Shown here piece by piece: positions 36,291 to 49,800 of a stretch of 64,000 bases of DNA. Location of the stretch: assembly GCA_958298945.1 (NCBI GenBank), contig OY282610.1:26436233-26500232 (forward strand), read 5' to 3'. This DNA is from Atherix ibis (Eukaryota; Arthropoda; Insecta; Diptera; Athericidae). The position numbers and the translations under genes are program-made. Position 1 is the first letter of the stretch, and each line of letters begins with the position of its first letter. The notes below the pieces were generated by a model. It saw only the letters and a list, made by a program, of their open reading frames with translations. It was not told the origin of the DNA and did not search any database.

Positions 36291-37130
36291 CTTCTTTTTT
36301 TTTGAATAAAGAAAGAAAAATTTCCTTTTTTTTTTCTCAATAAAAACAAGAAAAAAAATTTCCCTTGTTCTTTTTTCTTAATAAAAAACCAAGCAAGAGT
36401 TCTTTTTTCTTAATAATTAAAAAATAAAGCACGCGGAAAAATTTCCCTATTTTCTCAGTGAAAATAAAGAAAATTTCCCTTTTGTCCAAAACAACAGAGT
36501 AAAATTACCTCCTTTTCTAAAATAAAAAAAAAAAACAAAATATTTCCCTTTCAAAGAAAAAAAAACAACAGAAAATTTCCTTCTTTTTTCATTAAAAAAG
36601 AAAAAAATTCCGTTTTTTAAAAAAAATAAAAAAAAAAATTCCTTCTAATAAAAAAATAAAGAAAAAAAAATTTACATTTTTTATTTAAAAAAAAAACAAA
36701 CAAATTTTCCCATTTTGTTTAAAGAAAAAAAAAATTTCCCAGAAAAAAAGAAGGAAAATTTCCTTTTTTTTAATTAAGAGCAAAAATCTTCTCTATTTCT
36801 AGAGACAAAAAAAATTTTTTTCGCATTTGATAAAATAGTGATAAAAAAGTTTTTTTTAATAATAATAAAAAAAAAGAAAATTTCTCAATTTTATCAACAA
36901 AAAAAAAAGAATTTTCAAAAATTTCCCATAAATAAGTCTTATTTCATAAAAAAAAGGAAATTTTCCTTGTTTTTTAATTAATTAAAAAATAGAAAAGAAA
37001 ACAGTAAAAAAAGTTCACTTTTTTTGTTTTCGATTTAATGAAGTAAATTTCCCATTTCTTTTTCCATAGCAGTGATATTTTTTTTCCAAAAAAAAAGGGC
37101 AGCAAATTTCCCCAAAAAAAAATTTTCTAT
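36290..37130. repeat. Degenerate array of AAAATTTCCCTTTTTT words
   Basis: Variants of GAAAATTTCCCTTTTTTCTT alternate with A-rich runs every 30-60 bp over about 0.8 kb. The same word is part of the 33230-34500 units, so the two arrays may share ancestry. Confidence 0.65.
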
Positions 37131-40100
37131 TTAAAAAAAAATATATTAATAGAACTTAAAATTCTTATTAAAATAATTTAAAAAAATAAAAATTACTTTA
37201 CACTATAAAAAAAAATTAATCGAAAATAAAAAACAAACAAAATTAGAGGTACTTAAATATTAATCAAAAATCAACACTTCAAATTTACATACTCTCTACT
37301 CTCATCATAATTGATAAATAATTATTTAACAAACTAAGATAAAAATTAAATTACAAATAATTATTAGTAACATTAGCCAATAATAATAATAATCAAAAAG
37401 AATTTAATTTTAATTAAATAAATCAATTTATTTAACATAATTATTTAATTAAAATCATATTGAAATATATAAATAGTGAATTTTGATTATCATAAATTAA
37501 TATTTGTTCTAATTTTTTTATTATTTTTAATTTTTCATTTTGATATATAGTACTTACCATAATTATATACGGTTACATGCGCGATATATTATTGTAATTT
37601 TAAATAAATTTATGTATATAAAGGTAGGTAAATTTTAAGTAATTTTATTTGAATTTCTATTATTTTCAACTTTTGTCAATAAGAATTCTATTAAACAATC
37701 TATAAAATTTAAATTAATCACAATAATAATAATTAGTTATAATAATAATAGTGTAATAGTTCTCTTATTATTTTAAGTAAGTTGTTTTTTGTTCTTTTTT
37801 TTTTTTGTTACTTATTAATAACTTTTTCTATCTTATTGGTTTTTTTTTTTTTTTTAAAACCTGAAATTGCATATAATTCACTCTATATTGAATATACTTA
37901 ATATTAAATACCACCTGAAACTAAACATTTACTGTTCTAAGGTTTTATTGTGTATTCAACTTTTATAATTATCGAAAGGCCGTATTGGATAATAAAAATT
38001 TAATAACAACTAGAATTTTTCTTTCTTGATAACAAATAATATTAGTTTTGAGCAAATTACTTTTAAAAATAGAAAATTGAACAAACTAACAATAATTAAG
38101 TAAAATCTAAAGAAATAATTTTTTTTTAAAGATTCGTTTTTTTTGACTATCATTTTTTGAAGTAAAAACACAGTCAAATAGAAATTATCCTTAAAAAGGT
38201 GTTTATTCTTTGAAAAAAAAAAAAGAAAAAAGAAAATTTAATCAATACGATTAGAACATATTTATAAAGGAAGAAAAGTGCAAACAAATCTTAACACAAT
38301 AAATGTTTATCATCATATTCTCGGAAAACTAGCATATTTTTTTAATAATAAAAAAAAAACGGGCATAGAAAGGAGTTAGAATTTAATTTAATTAATAATA
38401 ATAATTAACACTCACTAATATAATAACGATAAGTGATAATAATATAAATTTAATAATTTAATAATATCCAAAAAAAAAATAATAATAATAAATCGTAAAA
38501 AAATTTGTTTCTAAATTAATTAATTATAATTTCGTAAACAAAACAAACTTAATTAAAGCTAAAATAAAATATAGAATTTATAATATATAAAATAAAAGAA
38601 AATTAACATAAATAATTTATAACAATAATAATTGTGAAAAGTTAAAAACAATAATAACAACAACAACAACAACAACAACAATAGTAATAATAATAATAAT
38701 TGACACTTCACAATAATTAATAGCGAAAGAGTTGTCAGTATTCCCACTGAGAGTTTTGTTATCTTAAAAAAGAGATTTTGCTATTGTGAAAAATTACTTG
38801 AGAGAAAATCTCATTAGGAATTTCAATTAAAGCGAAGAGAAAGAGAAACGTACCAAAAATAGAAGAGCCAATATTAGGAAAAGGAAAAACAATTGGAAAG
38901 AATAAAAGAGAAGAAAGGTTAAAGAGAAGACACGAAAGAAAAATATATAACACCGCCATACACATAAAAATAAATTATTTGACCATCAATGCAGAATGTT
39001 CGTACGTACTTAAAGAATTAATGAAAAATAAAACCAACCATAAACAAGTTAAGAAAAATTTATATTTTTTTTTATAATTTAATTAGCAAAATCCAAAATA
39101 TCTTTAATAGAAAAGATACAGAACAAAAATAAATATACTAAAACAATTAACCACCGTCTTATTATTGTTATTATTATTTTTACTATTGCCAATAATAACA
39201 AAAAAAAACAACAAAAATTATAATAATTATAACAAAAAAAAAACAACACGGCCATAATTTAAATATATTGAAAATAAAATTTTTTTTTGTAAAAGTTTAA
39301 AATTAGAAAACAAAAAATCCACCCTCGATTTTGTGGATTTCGTCTTTGTTTTCGATTTAAAAATCAAATAAGGGATATTAAATAGTAACAAAAAAAAAGA
39401 CAATTTATTTAAGAATTCAATAAAAAAAAACCAAAATAAATGCAAAAATAACAATTTGGACTTTTTAATAATAAATTTTGAAAGAAATTCTCAAAACGGA
39501 AGTGGACTCCAAAAAAATTTTCAATCACCAAACAGGACAATTTTAATAATATAGAAATTATATTAACTAAAATTAAAAATAGTTAATTGATAAAAAAAAA
39601 AAAAAACAATATTTAATTCACACCAACAAATAAATTTTAATAATTAGTAAAAGTAATAATAATAGAAAATAATAATAATAGTAAATAATAGCGATTAAAT
39701 TAAGTTGTTTGTACTAAAAAATTAATTAGTTAAATTCGTATTTAACTTGGGTGATACATATGACATTACTTAATGCAATTAATTAATTATTATAAATTTA
39801 TTAAATAAGAAATATAGAAGAAAAAAAACAAAATTCTATACGAAATTTTTTTAAAAGAAAATTTCAACAAAAAAAAATCCTATTTCTATTCTGTTCTGTA
39901 TACATTAAATTAATTGAAATAGAAAAATTTAATAATTTTTTTTTAAAATAAATAAAAATAATAAAAATTAAAAGAAAACCACAACAAAAAGAAAACTACA
40001 TTTTTCATTTAGAAAAATTATAGGAAATATTATTTAAGTTGTTTAAAGATAAATATTTAAAAAAAAAAAATAGGTATCGTACTGCATATATATATATATA

Positions 40101-40474
40101 TATAAAAGTAGAATAAAAAATATTTAATAAAAAACTACGTAGAAAAATTAGAAGGAAAAAAAAAGAAATACTGAAGAAAGTACCTTTGAAAAATATTAGC
40201 AAAATAATAATTCTATTAATTAAATAAAAATAATTTTTTTTTCAAAACTAAACATAATAAATAGCCAAACAAAAAAAAACAAAAAGAATTGTACATTTAT
40301 AAAAAAAAATAAAAAAAAAAACCAAATAATAGTAAAAATTACAAAAAAATTTGAAGTTATTTGAAGAAAACCAATCTCTACCATCAAAATAATAATAATT
40401 GATAGTAAAAATAATAATATTAATTTTCTAAAAAAAATACTTAAACAAATAAAATTAATTAATTTAAATAAAAT
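37131..40474. other. Very AT-rich DNA upstream of the first coding exon
   Basis: No exon recognised. Simple repeats include (AAC)n at 38656-38681 followed by (AAT)n, and a short (TA)n at about 40086-40104. A promoter or 5' untranslated exon of the P5B-ATPase may lie here, but the composition hides any signal. Confidence 0.4.
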
Positions 40475-40512
40475 ACACACACACACACCTACACACACAC
40501 ACACACACACAT

Positions 40513-40543
<31 letters not shown>

Positions 40544-40550
40544 AACATAT
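40475..40550. repeat. (CA)n microsatellite upstream of coding exon 1
   Basis: An interrupted CA run from 40475 to 40534 leads into TATATATAAA. It ends about 180 bp before the start codon of the P5B-ATPase. Confidence 0.9.
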
Positions 40551-40729
40551 ACATCCAACCATAATAAAAATCCAATTAAAGTATTATAAATTGAAAACTA
40601 TCATATTGAGTTGCATAGAATATAAATTAATAAAAATATATATAAATTAAAACGAACCACTTGTTAAAAGGATTAGTTAAGATATAATAAGGAAAAATTT
40701 CCCCCCTCCTCCCGAGGATAAGGAAAAGT

Positions 40730-40868
40730 ATGTCTACGACACCGAATTCAAAGGGCTTCCAAAAAGGCCAATATTCGAAATTTAAAATTGGCCGAAGGAA
40801 TCGAAGATTGGTCGAAGATATTGAAGGAACTGAAGAGGGTCTTATTGTTTCGCATCTATTATATCAAG
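40730..40868 (+). CDS. anne: P5B-ATPase coding exon 1 (residues 1-46)
   Basis: ATG at 40730 (A at -3) opens a 46-codon N-terminal segment, [14 protein letters not shown]... ending ...VSHLLYQ, with an Arg/Lys-rich stretch followed by an acidic one. It ends in G before the donor GTATAA, leaving phase 1. That single base joins exactly to AT at the start of exon 2 to make an Asp codon. Too short to stand out alone, it is supported by the ATG, the donor and the phase match. A TAA at 40688 closes the frame upstream. The next exon is 11.8 kb away. Confidence 0.75.
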
Positions 40869-43800
40869 GTATAAAAATAAAGTAAATTGCGAAAAAAAAA
40901 CCAGTTATAACAAAAATGAAATTAATCATTTAAAAATAATGGAAAAATAATCTCTCTTTTTAAAAATATATCAGAAATTTTCTAGCAAAAAATTTTCTAG
41001 TCAAAAATGTTATGATTCAGCAGTTTTATATTTAAGCTTTTCTAGTAAATATTTTATAGCTAATATTATCTAGTAATAATTTGCTTGAAAACCATTTCTA
41101 GTTAATATTTTCTATTTAAAAAATTCTATCAAATACTTTCTCGTCAAAGTTTCTATTGGAAATTTCCAGTAAAAATTTCTAAGTCAAATTATTTTCGAAA
41201 TTTTTTTCTACTTTTCAAAAAATTTTCTGTTAATAATATTTATCATATTGTACATTTTATATTAAAACTTTTTTTGTAGCAAAAATTATATATTAAAAAT
41301 TTTTAAAATAACTTTTCTAGAAAAAAATTTCTTGTAAAAATTTCCAATAAAAATTTTTTAGTAAAAAGTGTCTAGGAAAATCTTTGCTCTATAAAGTTTT
41401 TAGTAAAAATTTTCAAACAAAAATCATCGAGTAAATATTATGTATTAAAAATTTTCCAGGAAAAAATTACTAGCAATTACTTTCCATTAAACATTTTCGT
41501 GGAAAAATTGCTAGTGAAATGTTTCCAATGAAAATTTTTTAGTAAAAATTGTTTAGCGAAATCTTTGTTCTATAAAGTTTTTGGTAAACATTTTTTGTTC
41601 CAATTTTTTATTATAAATAATATAGTGAACATTTTTTTTCAACCAATTTCTAGCAAATACTTTCTAGTAAAAATGCTGTAGTGAATATTTCCAGAGCACA
41701 TTTTATAGTAAAAATTTTCTAATCTATAAAAAATTTCTAGTTAAAATTTTGCAGTAAAAAATTTCTGGTTAAAATTTTCTATAAAAAGTTTCTAATGAAA
41801 CTACTCGTAAGAATTCTCTAGCATAAAATTTCTGATAATAATTCTTTGCAAAAATATTCTATTCGAAATATTCTAGAAAAATTTTAATAACCGTTTTTTA
41901 ATAAATAATATCTTAAAAATTTTGTGTTGAAAAATTTATTATAAAATTTTGTATTGAATATTTTTCATCTATTTTAATATTTTTCATCCAAGTGAAAATT
42001 TCCTGTGAAAAATTTGTTTACCGAAAATTTTTTGGAAAACACTTTTTTAATGAATTTTTTTATTAAATGTGTTCTGCTAAACATTTTCATCTAAAAATTT
42101 CTTAGTAAAGATATTCTTTCAAAAATTTTCCGGTAGAAATTACTATCTAAAAGTTATTAACTTAAAAATGTTTTAGTAAAATTTTTCTAATAAAAAATTT
42201 ATAATTCAAATTTTCTATGAAAATTTTCTAGTAAAAAATAATTTTCCACTATTATTTACTATTAATTTTCTAACAAAAATTGACTATAAAGAATTTTTAG
42301 CAAATATTATTCTATTAAAACTTTATAAAAAATAAGTAAGAATTAATCACATTTGGTTTTACAAAGAAGGGACATTTTTCTAGTTTTATGTTTCTAGTTA
42401 ATATATTCTTGTTAAAAATTTTATAGTGAAATTTTTTTTTTCAAAAATTTTTAATAAAGTTTTTCTAGTAAAAATGTTCTGTTGTAAATTTTACTAGGAA
42501 AAAATTTCCAGAAATTATTTTCTCCAAAAATTATGTAGCAACATTTTTATGGCAGAATTTTCAGTAAAAATTCTTAAGAACAATTACTTTTATACTAAAA
42601 CATCCTAAAAATAATCGATTAATAAATAATAATTTTTAGAAAAAATAATAAAAATTTTTATGGAAATTATTATAGTGACTTTTTTCCGCAAATATTTTCC
42701 CTGAGAAATTTTCGTTAAAAATTATCGCCAAACAAAATATACAGCAAATATTTCAGAAATTTTTTAATAAACATTTTTTTTTAGTAAATATTTTATAGCA
42801 AAAAATGTTCTACCAAACATTTTCTAGTAAAGATATTTAAGTAAACAATTTTCAGCAGAAATTCTGCACTAAAAGTTTGTAAAAATAATCGAGTAAACAT
42901 TTTTGAGCTAAAATTTTCTTATTGAAATTTTCTATTAAAAATATTCTAGACAAAAATATTCTAGCAAAATTTTATAGTAAAAAATTTCTAGTAAAAATTT
43001 GTTAATAAAACTTCTTAGTAAAAATGTTGTTATAAAATTTGCTAGCTAAAAATTTTCAGAAATCATTTCGTTGTACACATTTTGTTTTTAAAATTGTCAA
43101 CTCAAAATTTTTTATTGAAAACTTACTATTAAAAATTTCCTATTTGAAATTTTCTATTAAAAAGATTCTAGTTAAAAAAATTTTAGGAACCATCAACTGA
43201 AATTTGGTAAAAATAATCGAATGAACATTTTTTATTAAAAATTTACTATTAAAAATGTTCTATTAAAAATTTTCTATGAAAAATTTTGTAGCAAAAAATT
43301 TCCATTAACAATTTTCCAGTAAACATTTTCTTTTAAAAATGTTCAAGTAAAAATTTTCTAGTAAAAATTTTCTAGTAAAATTTGCTATTAAAAATATTCT
43401 AGTTAAAAATTTTCTAGCAAAAAATTTCTATTAAAAATGTTCAAGTAAAAATTTTCTAGTAAAAATTTTCTAGCAAAATTTGCTATTAAAAATATTCTAG
43501 TTAATAATTTTCTATTAATAATATTCTAGTTAAAAATTTTCTATTAAAATTTTTTTAGTAAAAGTTTACTATTAAAAATTCTCTAGAAAAAAAATTCTAT
43601 TAAAAATTTTCCAGCAATAATTTTCTATTAAAAATTTTCTAGCAAAAAATTTCTATTAAAAATGCTCAAGTAAAAATTTTCTATTAAAATTTTGCTATGA
43701 AAAATATTTTAATTAAAAATTTTCTAGCAAAAAATTTCTATTAAAAATGTTCTAGTTAAATTTTCTATTAAAAATATTCTAGTTAAAAATTTTCTAGCAA

Positions 43801-46800
43801 AAAATTTACTATTAAAAATTTTCTAGCAAAAAATTTCTATTAAAAATTTTCCAGCAATAATTTTCTAGTAAAAATTTTCTAGCAAAAAATTTACTAGTAA
43901 AAATTTTCTATTCGAAATTTTCTATTAAAAATATTGTAGTTAAAAATTTTCAGGAACCATCAACTAAAAATTGCTGAAAATAATTGAGTAAACATTTTTT
44001 ATTAAAAATTTCCTATTAAAAATTTTCTTATAAAAATTTGTTAATAAAGATTTTGTAGCTAAAAATTTCCAGAAATCATTTTCTCTAAAAATTATGTAGG
44101 GAAAATTTTATGGCAAAATTTTCAGCAACCATTTTTCTGTACAAATTTTATTGTTGGAATTTTTTACAAAAATGTTTAACTAAAAATTGCTAAAAATAAT
44201 CGATTAAAATTGTTTTTACAGAAATTATTGTAGTGACATTTTTTCATAAAAATTTTCACTGACAAAATTTTCATTAAATATTTTTACTGAAAAAAATTTC
44301 CTGCAGCTATTTTCACTCGTATTCAAATAAATTTTTACTATTATTATTTTAAACAGTTTTGAAAGTTTTCTATTGGAAAAAAACGTCGGTATTTTATTAA
44401 TAATTGCATTTTTATTTTCATGATAATACTCGTAAATTCTTTGCATCTAAATCTTAAAAGTGTAACGAGGCAGGCAACTGATTCATTTAACATTTTTGTA
44501 TGAAAACTGCATATTTGCACATCTATAATAAATATGTAATATCTGCTGTGAGGTATGTTTACTATTTTTTTTAAAAAAATCAATAAAACAGAAAAAGATA
44601 AGAAATTCTGAATATTGACGCAAATGCATTTTCCAAAGCAACCAGTTACGTCCAGTCCAGACAAGATTACTTGCACAACATTTTCCACATAATACCTAAA
44701 ATTGAACAATAACTTTTTTTTTTTTTTTTGCATATTTACCGGTTGCAGATTTGCCACGTTAATATATAATATCGTCATTCCGGACACCTTTTATCAACAA
44801 CTATGAACTGCATTCGCGTATAGAGTATGCACATGATGCACTCATTATGCATCGGAATCGATTATTTGCAAATTGGTTTGTTGGCATTAATACGTACATG
44901 CATAGGATATATGGATATTAGGGGTACTAAAATCGGTTGTGGAAAAAATTCACAAAATATAATAATAATAAATAAAAGAAACCACGCACACACACACACA
45001 CACACATTCGGTTTAGGTCAATAGAGAATTTCCGGATGGAATGATGCAAATTTACCTTGATTCGTAGATGTGTCCAACCGGAGATCCATTCATGTCCCTA
45101 ATGTAATTCGTTCAGTATGCAATTACACCAGCACAGTCCGAAAGCTGTCTGTAAAATCAACACGAAACAATAAAATTACAAGAAAACAATTTTAAAAATC
45201 AAAGTAAAGCTATTAAATTTAAGTTTATTTGCAAATCGTAAAATTATAAAGAGTGCTTCCATTACTGATAGTATACCATATAGTTAGTTAGTTGAGTTAG
45301 TCTTGAGTGGAAATTATTGTATTATTGTGAACATGAATAATTGTATTCGAAAATCAATCAAAAAATCTGGTAAGCATAAAGTCGGTGAAATTTGGTTTTT
45401 TGTTGTTATTATTGTTGTTGTTGTATTTTTTGATTCAATAACTTAAATTGGGAATGGAAGAAAACGAAAACGCACATTGACATAAACACAATGAAAATTG
45501 AAAAGCCAAAAATACAAGTCTAAGATTAAGAGCTACTCCAGCCGCATTTGGATCACTTGATTCAAAGTACTTGCTTGGGAGTTTAGGATACAAATCCTGA
45601 AGACGTAATGGAATCGTATCCATGGCCAAACAAATAATACTATTCGAAATATTTACTTGCGTTTATTTACAAGTACTCGTGTTATTTTACAATACATAAA
45701 ACATTTCAATTATGGACTCTGTTCATCGGTAAACCACAAAAGCCTCTCCAGCCATAATTGCCCACTTGGATGATAAGTTAAATAACATTCCTATTGTAAA
45801 ATGATACCGCAAAGCTCACCTGCAATTAACTGATAAATCTCATATTTAATTAGGTGTTAAGTGAATTTTTATTATTCGAAATGAGGTAAAACTAAAAAAA
45901 AAAAAAAAAAAACAAATTAGATAAAACAAAATCTTTTTTTTTTATCTTTTACTAAATTGTAAAGTTGCTTTTTTTGTGGTGGGGAAAATTTCCTGAATAT
46001 TAAATTAGATAGTGGAATTGGGTCAAACAACCGAATCCAAAGAACTCTCCAATATACTCGTATGTGTGGATGGTGTTCCACAGGGAAGTATACATATACT
46101 TGAATCCATTCTCTACAACAAATGATACATCCGATATCCAAATTTGTTTCAATAGCTTCTTTGCTACACACGCCAATGAAACTGCAAATATGCTTTTGGA
46201 ATTCTCCAAACCCAAATCCAAACTATAGACAGCAAAGTATTTTTATAGAATGTTCTACTAAAACCAATATGGACTTACAGACTAGAACTCAGGAGTCCTA
46301 CTAAGCCTTTCAATCAAAAATACTACGCACAATTGTCGACGCTTCTTTTTATATTCGCAATACATGATGTTACACATGTCTCGTTATGTCCTCGTTCAGA
46401 AAGTATCCTCCACTTCCTTTCCTAGAAACACCCATCGACGACTTAAGCATCACTGGTCGCGTGATTTAGTAAAATACTGAGGCTTAATATAAACACACGC
46501 TAGCAGGAGAAACTTGGATGGATGTTTACTCCCCATAATCTTTCACGTTAATTAAATACTATTATTCAAATCGGCTTGTTACTATGTTGTAGTTGTAGAT
46601 ATCTGTGAAAATTTTAAAAAAAAATCATACTTTAGTAAGCAAAATTTATTTTAAAAATTCTACCAGAGTAGTTCCACAAGTACGCGGCCTAATAAAGAAA
46701 ACGCAAAAAAAATTGGTCAAATATATCTTCACTGCGCAATGTAGTCTCTGTTTAGCTCGATATACTTTAACCCGGCGATGGTCAATAGCTTCTATACCCT

Positions 46801-49800
46801 GTTTATAATAGGAACCGTCGAGTACTTCTCGAAATAGCCATTAACCGCAGACTCCACCTGTTATTTGTTGGCAAATCTATTACTACCGAGCCAATTTTTT
46901 TAAGTATGGACAGAGAAAATAATTTGGGGGAAAAGACAATTCGAACTTTAAATCATTGAGTTTGGCCATTGCAATAACGTATGTTTGAACTGGTGCACTG
47001 TGCTCAATATCTGCAATAAGTTCGCATAATAGTTGCCGTTGATTGCTTTGCCTTTTCGAAGATAATCAATGAAAATTATCCCGTGCGTATCTCACTGTCA
47101 TCGCCTTCTTTGCGAACTGCCATCGCCTTCTTTGGAGTCGATTATTTTGACTGTTCCAATTGATGCAAAAACTCGGCATTATTGCTGCGAAACATCGCCA
47201 AACACTTGATTGACGTGAGCACCCTCGCGACATTGTTTATGTTCAATAGTGAGCAAACGCGATACCAATCAGGCGTACAACTTTCTCATGTCCAACTTTT
47301 CAGTCATCTTTTCGAAACTCCTACCATGTCTGCTAGCTCGCGCCCTTTCAGTCGACGATCATCCAATACCATTTTGTGAATTTTCTTCGCCATTTCTGCC
47401 GCGGTCACCTTATTTGGGTTTCGTTTTAACTCTGCCAAGACCACTATTTAATTATTGTAAACGAAAGAGTAGACTTCCCCAGCTCGGCTCTGATATTGGT
47501 TGGAGTGAGACCTTTCTAATGAAACCGTGAGTGAAAATTCACTGAAAACGTTCACTGTTAATGGCTGTCAAACAAATACTAAACAACGCAACGTCACCAA
47601 ACTTCAAACTTAAGCTTTATAAGATTATTGTGTTCGAGCAAATACAAATTTTTTCAAACAACAACCGCCATTTATACGTCAGGTCGGGTACTTCTGGGAC
47701 AGGCCCCAACATAACTTGAATGACTGATAACGCTTGATGCACTTCGATTCATTGCAATTTATATGAACTGGTCAGATAGGCACGGTCAAAAGATGACAAT
47801 TAGTGAGGCTGTATGGGGATAGAACACAACCAATCAAGCATCTGAGTCTAGGTCTATAGACCCTGACTGCGAATTTGCCCGCAAAACGTACTCGAAATGA
47901 TCAAAAACTGTCCAAAAAATCACACACACAAAATTCTACTTACTCGTTTCTATGAGACCAAATTTATTTATTTTTAGTAAAATTTTCTTAATTTTGAAAA
48001 AAAAACCGAACTGGAAGTAAATTCAACTAAAAAATATTCATCAGATACTAAAACGATTTGAGGTTCTTTTCGATGACATTTTAAAAGTTTTTCTGCGGCC
48101 ATTTTTAAAGAATTCGTTGCATTTTGTTGACTTGATAAAAAACTTCACAGGAGACCAGAGTGACTACTTTACAATTGTTTAATGGTCGTTGTTGGAATGC
48201 GTTCAAAGTTGAAAAATTCCAATGCGTGAATATTGCTCATTTTGGAAAGAGTTGTTTCTTTTTTTTTGTCAGAAAAAATCTCTAATACGATTCCTGTGAA
48301 TTTGTCCTAAGATAAGAACTTATCTTATCTTAGGACAAATTCACGAACTAATTAAATAGAATTAAAATAATTTTAAACTGAATTTCTATTAAAATTTTTT
48401 TAATAAAAAATCACAATTTGAAGGTCTTGTCAATTTATTTTTCTTATTCAATTCGTAAAATTTAACTTTCCGATATGAAAACAATGTTCAATCACAAATT
48501 CACAGAAGAAATGATAGATTTTCGTATGTTCTAAGGTAGTTTTTCACGTGTTGTTAATTTGAGGAACTTGCGTGCGCGTAAATTTTTTAATCGGAGGAGG
48601 CCGGCAACATGTTACTTTATCCACCATGGATCAGAAAGCAAGACATATAAATACAAATACGAAGGCATATGGGGAAGAAAATGAAAAGAACAAGAAGCTG
48701 GTTGAAAGTAGACGAGAAAAATGTGCAACTCTTTATATGTTCCTTCGGATTTTTCTCCAATACTTTTCACCGGCTTTTTGTTCTTTTCATTTTCTTTCGG
48801 ATATGCCTTTGTATTATAAATTAATCCAATTTTCCCTAAAATGACGCTTTAAGAAATGCTCTGAAAGATCTAAGAACTTTTTTGTCTCTTTGTTGGATTT
48901 CAGTAAAAATGTGATGAAATCAATAAATAAAAATAATTATTACTGTCATTATTACATCAGTTAAAATGTTAAGCAAATAATCGTCAGCAAAAATATATCA
49001 ACGGAAAATTGTCAGTTAAAATATTTAGTAAAAGTTGTCAGTAAAAATTATTGCCAGTCAAATTATTTTCAGTTAAAATTATTTTCAGTTTAAATTATTT
49101 TCAGTAAAAATTATTTTCAGTAAAAATTATTGCCTGTCAAATTATTTTCAGTTAAAATTATTTTCAGTTTAAATTATTTTCAGTAAAAGTTATTGTCAGT
49201 AAAAATTATTTTCAGTTGAAATTTTCTTCAGTTAAAATTATTTTCAGTAAAAATTTGTCAGTCAAAATTATTTTCAGAAAAATTTGTCAGTAAAAATTAT
49301 TGGCAGTCAAATTATTTTCAGTTAAAATTATTTTCAGTAAAAACTTTTTCCAGTAAAAGTTATTGTCAGTAAAAATTATTTTCAGTAAAAATTTGTCAGT
49401 AAAAATTATTGCCAGTCAAATTATTTTCAGTTAAAATTATTTTCAGTTTAAATTATTTTCAGTAAAAATTATTTTCAGTAAAAATTATTGCCAGTCAAAT
49501 TATTTTCAGTTAAAATTATTTTCAGTAAAAGTTATTGTCAGTAAAAATTATTTTCAGTTAAAATTATTTTCAGTAAAAATTTGTCAGTCAAAATTATTTT
49601 CAGAAAAAACTTTTTCCAGTAAAAGTTATTGTCAGTAAAAATTATTTTCAGTAAAAATTTGTCAGTAAAAATTATTGCCAGTCAAATTATTTTCAGTTAA
49701 AATTATTTTCAGTAAAAATTTGTCAGTAAAAATTATTGCCAGTCAAATTATTTTCAGTTAAAATTATTTTCAGTAAAAGTTATTTTCAGTAAAAATTATT

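Noticed and set aside
40220..40558. 112-codon minus-strand frame
   Set aside because: Its Val/Cys/Tyr-rich start is the translated CA microsatellite and the rest comes from A-runs.
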